A stretch of DNA of 64,000 bases from Epinephelus fuscoguttatus (GCF_011397635.1 NC_064773.1:2904501-2968500), one strand, 5' to 3'; counted from the first letter of the stretch, positions 13,231 through 24,800 are shown. Numbers and translations: made by a program. The notes: generated by a model not told the origin, from the letters alone.

Positions 13231-13900
13231 TTGGACATGAGAGACAGGAAGTCAGAAAGTGTTGAGGGGCGGGCGAATAACACCAGACTTCTGCTGTAAG
13301 TGCATTAATTTAACGACTTTAATGACTTTAATATTTCAGCATCTTCGTCTTTAAGGTGACTGTCTGGTTCTTCATTTAAATCAGAAGGTGAGATTCTATG
13401 CTTGAGGTCATTTAAACAGTGTCGTCATTACGTGGTTTGTCCACCAGACGGTGCTGCAACACTGGAAAATATATCTTTGCTACCATTTTACAGTGGGCAC
13501 ACATTTACAACAACATGCTCAGAACAGTTTGGGTTTATGTTTAAGAAAGTCTACAGACTAGCAGCTCTGTGACATGGCAGCCAGTTTTGGTCAGCATTAA
13601 ATAAATGTGCCCATAGAATAAATGTGACACAATCATGTGACGCAGCCATGCTCCATTTGAATATCATGAGCAGGGAAATAAATGTAAATCTATAAATAAA
13701 TAAATAAAAAGTAAACGAGTAAACAAATAAATAAAAATAGCTGGGAAGTAACTCAAATTACAATAAGTGATATTAGGAAATAAGTGAAAACATTTTTTAA
13801 ATAAAAACAATTTATTGAACTACATTGACTCATTTATTTATTTCAGGCTTTATTTCAAAACTTTATTTCACCGGCTTTTTTTTTTTTTTTTTTTTTTTGT
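13230..13900. repeat. Downstream flank of tetraspanin duplicon, unit A
   Basis: Phrases around 13240-13560, for example 'gagacaggaagtcag', 'ttaatatttcagc', 'gtccaccagacggtgctgca' and 'ttttacagtgggcaca', recur in order at 24080-24790 and 38710-39430. Each set lies downstream (minus-strand sense) of a tetraspanin copy. It is thus part of the ancestral duplicated unit. A 24-bp poly-T sits at about 13875-13898. Confidence 0.75.
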
Positions 13901-13902
13901 AT

Positions 13903-14141
13903 TTATTCAATAGACTTAAATGGTTTTCCACACTGTGAGGATGTATTAAGACACAATAATCGCCATGCTGACTTGGCTGGGAAACCTCTGCATCCGATCT
14001 CCACCGGGAAGAGCCACGCCTTCCAACCCTTGTCCTTACAATCCTGGACCAAGGGCTGGTACTTCAAGGCCTTCCTCTTTTGTACTTATTCAATAGACTT
14101 AAATTGTTTTCCACACTGTGAAGATGTATTAAGACACAATA
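13903..14141 (-). mobile_element. R2-like LINE ORF C-terminal scrap between two 56-bp direct repeats
   Basis: The minus strand of about 14070-13960 encodes KYQPLVQDCKDKGWKAW, then FPVEIGCRGFPAKSAWRL, the C-terminal region of a fish single-ORF LINE; a longer version lies at 40316-40564. It is flanked by two nearly identical 56-bp segments, 13903-13958 and 14086-14141 (two mismatches), beginning ttattcaatagacttaaat. Only the right-hand segment exists at the homologous place near 40.6 kb. Confidence 0.7.
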
Positions 14142-14751
14142 GTGATTTGGCTCTTTGTAAAGCCAGCGTCACTCAGCGTCGACTTAAAAAAGACACCCTT
14201 TTCCCTCATTGTGGCGTCTACAGGATTTAAGACAGTACTTCACACAGGCAGATTTTGGTTTTCTGGTTTTTATTTCTGTAAATCGTCGAGGATCTACAGT
14301 ATCAGTTCACAGCAGAATCAAACGTAAAAAAAATCATGTAAAACAAAGAATATTATATTATATGCAGATCTAGTCTTCCCCTTTATTCTTATAGACTTTC
14401 CATTATAAAATTAAATAAGTTTTAAGTCTCCTGGACCTCACAGCACGTGCTTTTAATTTTAGCCTCTAAGGCTTTGTCAACACACCGCTCAGTTTTCAAA
14501 ATAAAAGCCTTAACTTCTCGTTGTTTCTGACGGCGTTTTACGTCATGCTGGTTCACAGGGTGGATTATGAGGGGTTGATTCAGGATATAATGTTTAACAG
14601 AGGTTTTGTGTAAACAGCAGATTCAGACATTAACACAAGCGATCGACGAGCAGTTTCCGTCCATTGATCTCAGTGGAGCCGACAGTCAGGACTCCTCACA
14701 GGGACGTGAGGCACTCCGGACGCAACAGAGGAGAGAGGTGGCGTCACTCCT
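14142..14751. other. 3' flank / probable 3' UTR of tetraspanin copy A
   Basis: On the minus strand this follows the stop codon of copy A. The part from about 14390 onward matches 25570-25931 next to copy B almost base for base, as expected for a duplicated 3' UTR and flank. A minus-strand AATAAA is present at 14382-14387 and could be the polyadenylation signal. Confidence 0.5.
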
Positions 14752-17359
14752 TTAGTACGCCAGAGGGTTGTGCAGCTCCTGGTATTTGGGAGGAGGAGTG
14801 AAGATGCCGGGGACGGACAGCAGGACGGTGGGTCTGTTGGGGCGACGCATCTGGTGGATGATGATGGAGGACAGGATCATGCCCAGCAGCTGGAGGGAGA
14901 CACAGGAGGGTGAGTTTACATCAAGACAACACCTGCACTGTTACAGGTCTGACAGATGTCTGACTCCTCCCCCTACCTCTAAGGCTGAGCCCAGACACCC
15001 TTCAGACGAAACTTGTTTCGGCTGCTTGTATCCGCGATCTCATTCTCTCAGTCACTACCCAGAGCTCATGGCCATAGGTGAGGGTTGGGGCGGAGATGGA
15101 CCAGGAAATCGAAAGCTTCGCCTTCTGGCTCAGCTCCCTCTTCACCACAACGGTCTGGTGCAGCGCCTGCATCAGTGCAGAAGCCGCGCCAAACCGCCGA
15201 TCCATCTCACGCTCCATTCTACCTTCACTCGTGAACAAGAGAAGGTGAGGCCTCTTCAATGAAACCTGCACCAGCGGAGCTCGGCAGGATATAGGTAAAT
15301 ATGTCATTTATTTTGGTGAATGTCTGATAACCACATGGTAACTGCTTTCATTCTGTCAGCTTCAGTTGGTGTATTTTTCGGGGGAATCGCGATCAAAGCA
15401 TCACTCACTTGTTATGAGGTGAACTTATATCAGAGGATCACATGGCAGTATCATGTACAATCAGAAGGACTCATCCTACCAAGGACGGATCCTTGACTTT
15501 GAGAAACATCCACTGTTTAAATGCAGTCTGCTGGGTTTAGTGACGGTGATTTCGGGGCTCTATCTCTGTAGGGATCCTTTCATAATGCAGTCAGACACTT
15601 AGAATAACTGACTGAGCCTGTCAGTGACAAAAACATATAATAAATAAATAGAAAATCAGTGTTTATTGAATCTTACCCCCAGGATGGCCAGAGTGAGGTT
15701 CACTCCGATTGTGATGTCGATGGCCCGCAGGACGAGGCCTCTGATGATGGGGAAGCAGCTCTGAAGACGGGAGGAGAGAAAAGGTCAGGTTGTGTTTCAC
15801 AGGTCAAATAATCAGCTGATAATTTGTGTCAGTATGTTTGTTTAGTTTGTTCAACTTAAGTTTTGGCTCCACTCACCTGGCTGTAGACATAATCCCTCTG
15901 CAGTGTGACCTGAAGGAGACCATAGAAGAAGAAGAAAACGTTAGTAACCTGAAGTTTAAAAGCACGATTCAGAACGATGAGGTGAATGTTTTAAACTCAC
16001 TCTGTATCTGACTGCCTCACACTTTCCCTCCATCTGCTCCTCCTGGTTGCACAGACAGGAGTCGGGGATGTTGTCCTCCCAGTCCTTGTAACTGAACAGA
16101 CCGCAGCAGTGCAGCTAAAACACCAGAGAAGAAGAAACAGGGAGAGTTATTAATCCTGTCAGTAACGTTACAGTCCTCTGCCTCTATCACAGGCAAGAAA
16201 TGATGCGAGTCAAGGCGCCCACTGATATTCAATTCATCATTTCTGTTGAATTTAAGCAAGAAAGTCCAGTTTTAATCTTTAGTCTTTTAGTCAGCTAAAA
16301 CTGGACTAAAAAAAGAGGTTGACTTAATATAATAAAAACTAACACAAGACTAAAACATAATGTGAAAGAAAGACTAAATGAACACCAGCTGTCAGACATT
16401 TCTCATGTTCTTAGGTGATATTGACCAGGCGGTTCTTTGATTAATAAAAATAAAAAAAAAATCTGCAGATTAATTGCTGATGAAAAAGACACCATCATTT
16501 AATTACTTCAATTTATTGATTTCTGAGTCCAAAAAATGTAAATAAATAGATTGTGGTGGTATCAAATGTTAGTAAATGACATTCAGTTCATTTTATTATT
16601 TCTTAAAATAGTTTAGGCACGTTTCTTTTTTACTGCCAATATCTGGACAGCTTTGTCATGTAAGCGTAGGGCCGAACCTCCAGTTCCCCTGTTTGACACC
16701 GTTAGCTCTGTTTATGGAGTTAGCACTGTTAGCTGTTAGCTGACCAGATTTAATTCATCTTCTTTTTGAGAAATGTAGGAACTACAGATTAATTTGAATT
16801 TGATCCGTCACCCTGATGATAAATCACTTCCTCTTTCTTTGGTTTTTTGGTTAACGGACATGCTTGATCCTTCAGATGAAAAACCGTTTTTCACCTGAAG
16901 GATCAAGCATGTCTGTTCAGATTTCCTCTCTAAAAACAAGAAGTGATGATTAATGAAAGCTGTGGTGGCGACCAACGCTGACTTGTGCGGATATGTCAAG
17001 TCATTTGCATGTCAGTAAAATCATCCACTCCTCCCTCACTGCAGTTTTCAGACATTTCTGCCCGATGACACACCTTGTTAACTATATTAGCGCCACTGCT
17101 AACAGTGCTAATATTGAGCTTCGTAAAGGGGTTTTGTGGCTCCAAATTAAGCTCACTCATCACGGTCACCTGGGGAGGGAGACCGGAGCGTAGGCAATAT
17201 GTTTCAGGAACAAAGCCGTCACACCACCACAGGTCAGGACGGCATCATCGGCAGTTATCACTAAAGAGCAGTGCTGCTAATCAGCTCCCAGTGTCAGTGT
17301 TAACCTGCAGACTGACAGCAACAACAATGCACTTTTACTGTTACTATATACCCTGCAGC

Positions 17360-17412
<53 letters not shown>

Positions 17413-20243
17413 TCACCTCTTTCTGCTGGTGCTCAACCAGGGCCTTCACCTCTTCTGAAGCCTGGTCCAGAGGCAGTCTATTGTGAGCGTCTGTCTCCAT
17501 GATGCGCACCAGCTGCAAACACACACACACACAGTAATTATTGGTACGTTTCTTTAATTCAACATGTAAAGACTTAAGAGTCTGAACAGCTCGATGAACA
17601 TCAACAACTCATCATCAACACTCAGCTCATGTAGAAGAGACTGTCCTCAGTGCGGTCGTTTTGCTTTTATTAACCTCACACACACACAATCAAAGTTTTT
17701 TTCCTGTTGTGATTATAGTTCAGGTCGTTCAGCTCTGAACACGCTGAGCTATTATTCAGTAGAGAAAAAGCGTGGAGTCGACAGTAGAAGCATCAGGGTC
17801 GTTACCTCGGGACGGATGGCAGCAGTGCGGATACCAACTCGGAGCATCAGCAGAGTTCCAATAACCGTGCACACCAGGAACTGTGGATAAAAACAGGAAA
17901 AGACCGTCAGCACAGAAGTTTTTAAGGAAGGAAAATGAGTCATGACGGTGTTTCTGCAGGTTCAAATGGAGCTGTACGCTTTGTTAGAAAATCTGACAGT
18001 CCATGTTTCAGCTGGTCTTTGAACTCACCACGATCAGAGACACTTTGCTCTCCCTGTGGGCCCCGCAGGCTCCCAGGATGGCGATCATCATGGTGATGGC
18101 GCCCACGACATAGAGGCCGATGAAGCCGGGTGTCCAACTCTCCAGCTGCAGGCAGAGGAAGAGATTCACAGGTTAATCTTTTGTTTATTTGTTCTTTAAA
18201 ACAACAAACTATTTTGTAAATTCCATGTGAACAGTGTTTGTTCTTACTTGTTGTTCTACATGATCATTTGTGAGGATCTGGAATATCAGAGCGACCACGA
18301 TGATGAGACCGCCAATAATCTGAAAGAAAGGAAAAAAACAGAGTTTGATCAGAACAACAACAAACGTTAAGTCACAGTGCGTTAATGTGGTGACGGAATA
18401 ATTGGGAAAATGACGGAGAAAATTCACAGTAACGCCCCCTCAAGTTGGAACAACTCGGAAAGTTGCTGTAACCACTTGCCGACCTTGACTTCTTGTACTC
18501 TGAACATGATGAATAGAGGTAAATGTTTGGTTGTTGGTGAGACATTCTTTATTAACTCACATATTACATATCAAGTTTTTGAGGTGTATGAGGCAGTGCT
18601 GGGACCAAGTCATTGTTTTGTAAGTCACGAGTAAGGCCCAGTCCCAGTACCCCCCCTTGTCCACTACCCCTTGGGCCTCAAAATGAAGCAACGAGGGGTA
18701 GGGGTTGAAATCTTTGCCAAGGAATTGGGACACCACTCACTACATCACCGCGTCAGTTACGTTCACGCATACGTAACTATTTTAAACAGGAAGCTGCGAG
18801 CCATCTACATTTCCAACCGGCATCTACAATGGAGTCTCATTCATCCTACCGATCGCATTTGCCGCATTCATCATGCTTCTTTTGATGAATGACAGACGAC
18901 AGGGGACTTCTGCTAGTTAGCTAACCAGCTAACATTACGAGGCAGCATAGTTATGCTAGCTGGTGTGTTATCGTAATGTGAAAAGTCCCACAATTTTGCA
19001 GAACAGGACAGATGACAAACACCAGATTGTGCGAGCTAGCTAGCTAGCTAACAAGCAATCTGACGACGGTAACGTTAGCTATGTATGAACTTTTTTCCCC
19101 GTCTCTTGCTCGGTGGTAGCCATGGAGACGTCTACCCCTCGCTGGCAAGTCAGCATCTGAAATCCCTCGCTCCGAAGGGCTAGTTTCATACCCACTACCC
19201 CTCGTTATGCCCCCTACCCCTACACGCAAAAAGGAATTGAGGCACCACTACTACCCCTCGCGGGAACGCACAACTGTAGGGGTAGGGCCAAGGGGGGGGT
19301 ATTGGGACAGGCCCTCAAGTCTTTACAGAGTGACTCTGGGAACAGACGGAGCAGCAGAGCGCCAGACGCAGTGAAAGTGAAACTTTAACGTTCATCGCAC
19401 TGGGTCCAAAAGTTTGCTTTCACTCGCCTCTGCAGCAGCTGCTCCTCTCATCCATCAGTCTGATCTGATCAGCTCTGATCGGATCGACTGATCAATGATC
19501 CTCCCTGTGATTCAAACTCCACAAACTGCTGCTGAGGAAAAAAAGCACTCAGAGTTCCTGTTCACGGACCTACGAAAACCTCCGAATTTAGAGATAAGAG
19601 AAGATAAAAAAAAAAAAAAAATCCTCAAGTTTGAGTTTCAAGTCCCAAACGAGTCGCTCTCTATCTCCTCTGATTTACTTGTTCTCTTAACATAAGACTA
19701 CAAACATATTAAATTATCCAGCAATGCTTAAAAAGAACACAATAAAGCTAGGAAAGGTATTTATGCTAAAAACAAACAAAGATTTAAAAGAATCCACAGC
19801 ATCACTTCCTACATTAATCAGCAAATAAACTACGTAAACACTGCAGTAAATTTAAAAACACTACATTTCATGAATAATACAGAAATGGCCGAATCGTGTT
19901 GATTTAACTTAATTTTAATGAAACATTTCTACTTAATTTGCCCATAACAATCGGTTTGTTGAGCTGAAGTTTAACATAAATTAGCACCCAAACACGGTTG
20001 GTTATGTCATTTATAACATTAGACCTGAGCACACCTGCTCATTTATGACTCATTTAAGTATTAAACTACATGTAAGTTGCTATAATGAGTGTTTAAAAGT
20101 TGTCTTTAACCCGAGCACTACGCACTTTATATTCCCAGATATCAGAGTGAACCAGAAGATCAGAGGCCGCCATTTTGACTCACCGCAAAGAGGATGTTGA
20201 AGATGGTGAAGATGCAACTGAGGCAGCCGTTGACCTGAGCCAT
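14752..20243 (-). CDS. Tetraspanin copy A (tspan8-like), nine coding exons, 262 aa
   Basis: Minus-strand exons, all phase 0 with AG/GT borders: 20243-20184, 18319-18248, 18145-18029, 17880-17806, 17512-17417, 16114-16001, 15909-15877, 15760-15677, 14889-14752 (stop TAA). The protein starts MAQVNGCLSCIFTIFNILFA. Four hydrophobic segments lie at about 11-36, 52-70, 79-97 and 203-228. The turn GACGAHRES after segment 2 and the large loop with CCG at 143-145, PDSC at 157-160, C162, C172 and C191 identify a tetraspanin with six loop cysteines. Tetraspanins organise membrane microdomains and bind integrins and other partners (family knowledge). The tail contains YQEL (253-256) and ends HNPLAY; this tail is longer than in mammalian TSPAN8. 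The tspan8-like assignment rests on adjacency to rab21 and loop type; another tetraspanin subfamily is possible. Cysteines 7, 10, 71 and 87 are candidate palmitoylation sites. Confidence 0.92.
14955..15300 (-). mobile_element. RTE/Rex-like LINE reverse-transcriptase C-terminal fragment in copy A intron 8
   Basis: The minus strand translates to QKAKLSISWSI, then PTLTYGHELWVVTERMRSRI, then QAAETSF, the region downstream of the catalytic domain in a common fish LINE. A longer relative with a FADD catalytic box lies at 60950-61690. The same fragment at the same place in copy B (26127-26480) shows that the insertion predates the A/B duplication; copy C lacks it. Confidence 0.75.
16261..17360. other. 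Copy A intron 5 (most of it)
   Basis: This interval holds a dispersed repeat with 'gggccgaacctccagttccc' and 'gttagctctgtttatggagt' (16660-16750) that is present in all three copies, a copy-specific hairpin (listed separately), and otherwise unremarkable DNA. No exon is seen. Confidence 0.6.
16855..16915. repeat. Near-perfect 61-bp palindrome (hairpin)
   Basis: The left arm ggacatgcttgatccttcag and the right arm ctgaaggatcaagcatgtct are complementary. The inner 'tgaaaaac' and 'gtttttca' pair again around one base, so nearly the whole segment can fold. It sits inside intron 5 of copy A; the corresponding part of copy C (46010-46070) is not palindromic, and copy B has the region replaced. Confidence 0.85.
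17362..17411. repeat. (GT)25 microsatellite next to the intron 5 donor of copy A
   Basis: On the coding (minus) strand the repeat is a CA run that begins five bases after the exon 5 donor: exon...GAG, then GTGAGA, then (CA)n. CA repeats at this position are known binding sites for hnRNP L, a splicing regulator. Confidence 0.95.
18634..19314. mobile_element. 0.68-kb MITE with 'ggcccagtcccagtaccccc' ends, in copy A intron 1
   Basis: The left end GGCCCAGTCCCAGTACCCCC and the inverse of the right end GGGCCTGTCCCAATACCCCC form terminal inverted repeats, and G-rich or C-rich 'aggggtaggg' motifs follow inside each end. The element has no transposase frame. An almost identical copy sits in the same place of copy B (33128-33806). 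Copy C lacks it at the matching 'aagtcacgag' site near 47775. Confidence 0.8.
19315..20183. other. Copy A intron 1 proximal part
   Basis: AT-rich intron without exons. The phrase 'cataaattagcacccaaaca' near 19975 recurs beside exon 1 of copies B (36337) and C (50769), marking homologous intron sequence. Confidence 0.6.
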
Positions 20244-20333
20244 GTTTACAGGTGAAGATCCAGCAATGTTTCAGACACACTGAAGCTCCGACTGCGGTGA
20301 AGTGAAACGATGAAGGAGCGGGAGGGTGAGCTA

Positions 20334-20339
20334 GTTATA
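20334..20339 (-). promoter_or_regulatory. Candidate TATA-like element of copy A
   Basis: The minus strand reads GCTATAACTAGCTCACCC about 95 bp upstream of the ATG at 20243. The same aligned position in copies B and C reads CTTAAAACCAGCTCACCC, so the element position is conserved while its bases differ. This is inferred from position only. Confidence 0.35.
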
Positions 20340-20639
20340 GCTGACAGGGAGAGGAGGGCGGTGTCTTCCAGTAACTGGATGGAGGAGATTTTCACAAAAC
20401 TTCCCATTTTCAAGAGCTGCTCCTGATGGCGACATCCAAAGACAGTTCTTAGAATTGTGACGTTTTATTTTGAGGTTTAAGAGTTTGTTAGTCAGAGGGG
20501 GAAATGGTGGAGACACAAAGAGAAATATTCTCCAAACACTGGATGACAGTGAGTTAATCACTGATTAATCATTGATCATATGTGTGGTGGATGACATCAG
20601 GGATACGAACTGATTTCCCATCTACAGCCAGAACACCAG

Positions 20640-20885
20640 AAATAAAATTAAGACAACACTAAGATACTTGAAAATAAAATAATAAAATGGAAACAAAATA
20701 ATAACCTACCATCCTGTAAGAAGCTCTCAGGTATGGAAGTCCATTTCTGCCAATGTGATAAAACAAAATTCTGCAAATCATTATGAGAAATAACGAGATT
20801 CTTTCCTCTCAAAACAACGACTTTGTTTTTTAACATAATAGAAACTTTCTAAAAATAAAAAGAGTTAGTATCTCAAAGTACACCT
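20640..20885. repeat. Fragment of the 'fold-over' AT-rich repeat family
   Basis: The segment contains 'ggtatggaagtccatttctg', 'ccaatgtgataaaacaaaat' and 'agaaactttctaaaaataaa', the inverse of phrases in the 10.6-12.3 kb array. It lies between copies A and B. Confidence 0.6.
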
Positions 20886-22335
20886 GTTATGAACATTAAC
20901 GGCTGTTTTTTTTTTTTTTTTTGAGTTAGCTGCTAACTGCTATCTGCTGCTTTTCAAATCTCACATGGTGGGTTGCACGTATAACTCGTCGTCAAGACAT
21001 AACAACCGTGCAGCCCATGATCCCGTCCAGTCAGCTGTCCCTTTTATCCACCTACTTCCTTGCGTAAATTATGGGTCAACATCCGGCCGTGGAAGCGAAA
21101 CCGGCGATTTCCAAGTTTGTTTACAGTACTCTAATAAAGCAGGGAACACACCACCTGTTATCGCTCAAACAGGATCATGTGATCATACCTCTGCCATCTC
21201 TGACAGCCATCTCAAAGCAACCGAGCACGCTAGCAGTTAGCTCGCCTCGCTCCGTTAGAATATTAACGTTAACATGTCCCGAGCTAGCTTAAGGTAACAT
21301 CTGCTCCCTCTAAAGATGATTTATGATTTCTGACGACCTATTAAGAGACACTCACACATAATTCAGTATTAACTGTAGAGTGAATAAATGTGATGTGTCC
21401 CAGCTAACCCTCCGCTCGTCTGCGTTAACCACGCAGTTTACACGTTTTTATAACTTCTGATTTATTAAAAACTGTTTTGAGCGAAACATGAAGCTGAATT
21501 TAGCAGCAGACTTCAGTCATAGTCATATAAATACCTTCATGTGTTTATATGATATAAAGGACGTACGGTAAATCAGTGGCACATTCTCAGCCCTGATGAC
21601 TAAATACATATTTCACAGTTTCTAATGTAGGTTGAGAATGAAGTCAGACGGGGAAAGACAGGGATATCATGTACTGACGCTGAGTGACGCACCTGTCAGT
21701 CTACGTGTCATTATCTTCTGATAATTCTGATTTAATACTTTTTCGCTATGTCTGGTGAAACTCTTGTGGTTTTATTTCTCATATCAACCGTAACCATGGC
21801 AACAGGAGGTCAATAACATGTGATCTAGAGGGGTAAATATAATGACAAAGTGCAAAGTGAACCTGGAGAGCTTTGTGTTCACAAGGCACAGGTCAAGTGA
21901 ACCGCACCTTGGACTTGAAGCGAACTGATCTCAGACCACCTCTTGATATCTTTTCAAAACAGCCTCCAAAGCTGTTTGATTTTTTTCCCTTTTACTGTGA
22001 CGTAATGTCATTTTGTGACATTTTTGTGCTCATTTGTGTAACCAAGTAGTTCTTGTGCCTAAACCTTGCCAGACCTTAACCATGAAACACTTATTTTGTA
22101 ACAGTGAAAAATGGGACTTCGTAACAATGGGTTTAATATGGTCGGAACAATGGGCTGTCGAAACATTGAGATTTCGGAACAATGGGATGTCGGAATTATG
22201 AGCGAGCCCCGTGGCGGTGGCATCGGACGTTTTACTAGGTTTCTCTCCTTGCACACATGGTCACTGTCAGTTTGTCCATCACACAACTTGTCTTTTATCG
22301 ACAGTGGCAGTGGTTGGCCAAATCACTGCCTACTG
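20886..22335. other. Spacer between copies A and B, no gene seen
   Basis: Mixed unique and repeat-like DNA. The segment 21850-21960 contains the phrases 'caagtgaaccgca' and 'cagaccacctcttg'; related text occurs near 6640-6745. The segment 22105-22205 contains short imperfect repeats of 'cggaacaatggg'. I found no exon or domain. Confidence 0.5.
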
Positions 22336-24003
22336 TAAGTCGAGGAGAGGCCTGGGTTTGATGAATTTAAATATAAGAAGCTTATTACAAAATCATAAAA
22401 TGGATCACAGTGGTGTTTTAAGGACATCTGCTCTGCCTTTACAGTCACATTGCTGCATCGGGACACCTTTTCCAAACCACTATAAGTCAGCTGAAGGAGG
22501 CGATAAAACTGATAAAAATAGCTATCGCCATATTTCCAAATTACGTTGCCTGGCTAAAAATGTAGGAGTCCCTGGTAAATCATCAACTTAGATCATATCT
22601 CTCTTTGTTTTCTGTACTCACTCCCTATCCGTCTGGTTTTAGGCCTAAGCACAGCACCACATCTGCATCCTCTCTGGTTCTAAATGACGTTACACCAGCC
22701 CTGGATAGCAAAATGTCTGGTGCTGCTCTGTTTATAGACTTGTCTAAGGCGTTCGACACAGTTGACCATTTGTTACTTCTAAAGAAATGATCTCGTATTT
22801 GTTTTGATTCTGTCAGCTGCCTGTGGTTTGAAAACTACCTCTCCAATAGACTGCAATGCGTAAAGATGGGTGATGTTCATTCTAAAGTTTTGAATATTAC
22901 TAAAGGTGTCCCACAGGGCTCAGTGTTAGGGCCAATATTGTTTTCAGTTTAGTTTAGTTTCAGTTTAGTCATGTAAATTTCATCTGTATGCGGATGACAC
23001 AGTTTTATATTGCAACATCTGCTCAGTCAGCCATTGAACGTTTACAGTCGTCTTTCAATTCACTTTCACTTCAGTTACATAACCACAAGCTAGTACTTAA
23101 CTCAGACAAATCTGGATGGATGCTGTTCGCCAAGGCTACTCATGTCTTTCAATATTCATTCTGTGAATGGCTCATCCATAGAGAAAGTTTAACAGTATAA
23201 ATACCTTGGTATCTGGCTGGATGACAATCTTAATTTTACGCACCATAGCCGACTTGAAGACAATTCTTGGCTTTTTGTACAGACATAAGAGCTGTTTTCC
23301 TTTTGTACACAGGCAAAGAATTGTAGAATCTGTATTTTTCTCTGTTTTGGATTATGGTGATGTCATATAGAAAAGCTGCTGTCTCTACACTGAAATCACT
23401 GGATGATGTCGACCACTCAGCCCTAAGGTTCATTACAGGTGATCCTTACAGCACCAGTCACTGCCACCTTTACCGAAAGGTCGGCAGGCCACAGTTGGCT
23501 GTGAGGCGGGAACAGCATTGGTATTTGTTCATTTATAAAGCTTTGATACAGATGCTTCCACCCTATATTTCATCACTCTTAACTCTGACCTCACATAATC
23601 ATGGTACTCGTTCACAGAACAGGTTGTTGCTTCACACTCCTTTAATCAGAACTGAACTAGGAAGAATATCACTCTTACAGTGCACCTTAAAGTTGGAACA
23701 ATCTACAAAAGATCTTAAACTTAGACACTTTGCCGCCCTTATGGCGGTTTAGTGCCTTATTTCGGATCTTGTTTTAATTGAGTGTAAATGTTTTTAACGA
23801 TGCATCCACACTGTAGCATGTTCATCACTCTGTATTTCTACTTTTAGAGCCCATTTATTGCTCGTGTTGTTTGTTGGTTTGTATGATCTCATGTTTGCCG
23901 ATTAATTGTTTTAATGTCTTTGTTCATGCTCGGCATCTTTGAAAATGAGGGTCTCCCTCAATTGATTTCCTGAGTCTTAAATAAAGGTTTGAATGAATGA
24001 ATG
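22336..24003 (+). mobile_element. L2/CR1-like LINE, internally deleted and frameshifted
   Basis: The plus strand shows, in order: an endonuclease-start scrap (RGLGLMNLNIRSLLQNHKMD, about 22350-22410); reverse-transcriptase motifs SGFRPKHSTTSASSLVLND, then ALFIDLSKAFDTVDHLLLLK (22630-22790); KGVPQGSVLGPILFSV (22900-22950); YADDTVLY (about 22987-23010); and a C-terminal part, ALRFITGDPYSTSHCHLYRK through YISSLL (23354-23752). Stops and frameshifts interrupt every block. The 3' end has AATAAAGG followed by a (GAAT)n tail, typical of this LINE class. Confidence 0.82.
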
Positions 24004-24009
24004 AATTTA

Positions 24010-24800
24010 TAGTGTAACTGGTGGACTCTGGGGATGTCTGCCTTGTGTAGAGTCCAGCAGGGATCAGCAGGTTGTGATCTGAGAGACAGGAAGTCAGTTT
24101 TCATTGAAAACTTTAATATTTCAGCTTCTTCATCTTCGAGGCGACTGTGCGGTTCTCCCTTTAAATTAATGAATGACTTTATTTTCATAAAAAAAAAAAC
24201 ATCAACAGACGTGCTCAAAAAGGACCAGGAAGAAGTGTATACTCATATAATCCAGCCCCCTTCTCAGTATTCATGTCTCATTTAAAAAGGAAATTGTCAA
24301 CAACTATTCCAAACTTATTTACAACCATCAATACAGATAAACAAACAGTCTCAGATTTAAATAAACAAACCCCAGATGAATAAATAATAAACCAACCCCT
24401 CTTCATCTGTATAACTCCTAAATATACTGTGACTGTAGATCTTTTTAAATCGCTCTCTAGTTGTGCTTGTTCAGGGAACAGTTGATAGAAATCCTTAAGT
24501 CGTGAGTCTGAACTCTGAGAAAAGCTTCAGTTGGCAGTTCATACTTTAAATTTAATCACAGTCAGGGATGTCATTGTGTTAGAGATACACTAAATTCATA
24601 CTTCAGTCATACTCTTTTAGTTTTCACCTTGAAACTACAACCCAGAGAAATGTTGGTCATTTAAAGTGTTGTCATTATGCCGTTTGTCCACCAGAGAGTG
24701 CTGCAACATTGGAAAATATATCTTGGTTACCATTTTACAGTGGGCACAAATTTACAACATGATCAGAAAAGTTTGGGTTCATGTTTTATTTTAAAGAAAA
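24010..24800. repeat. Downstream flank of tetraspanin duplicon, unit B
   Basis: Nearly identical to 38640-39430 and, with more drift, similar to 13240-13560. It starts right at the tail of the LINE and contains the 'gtccaccagagagtgctgca' block. No gene is present. Confidence 0.75.

Noticed and set aside
14768..15262. 164-codon plus-strand frame
   Set aside because: It is antisense to the last exon of tetraspanin copy A and a LINE scrap; the near-identical copy B region breaks the frame.
17075..17458. Plus-strand frame with a long valine-cysteine run
   Set aside because: The run is the (GT)n microsatellite, antisense to exon 5 of copy A.
20965..21292. Possible THAP-type zinc-finger start (MVGCTYNSSSRHNNR)
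   Set aside because: The spacing of cysteines and histidines expected for a THAP domain does not follow, and no exon continuation was found.
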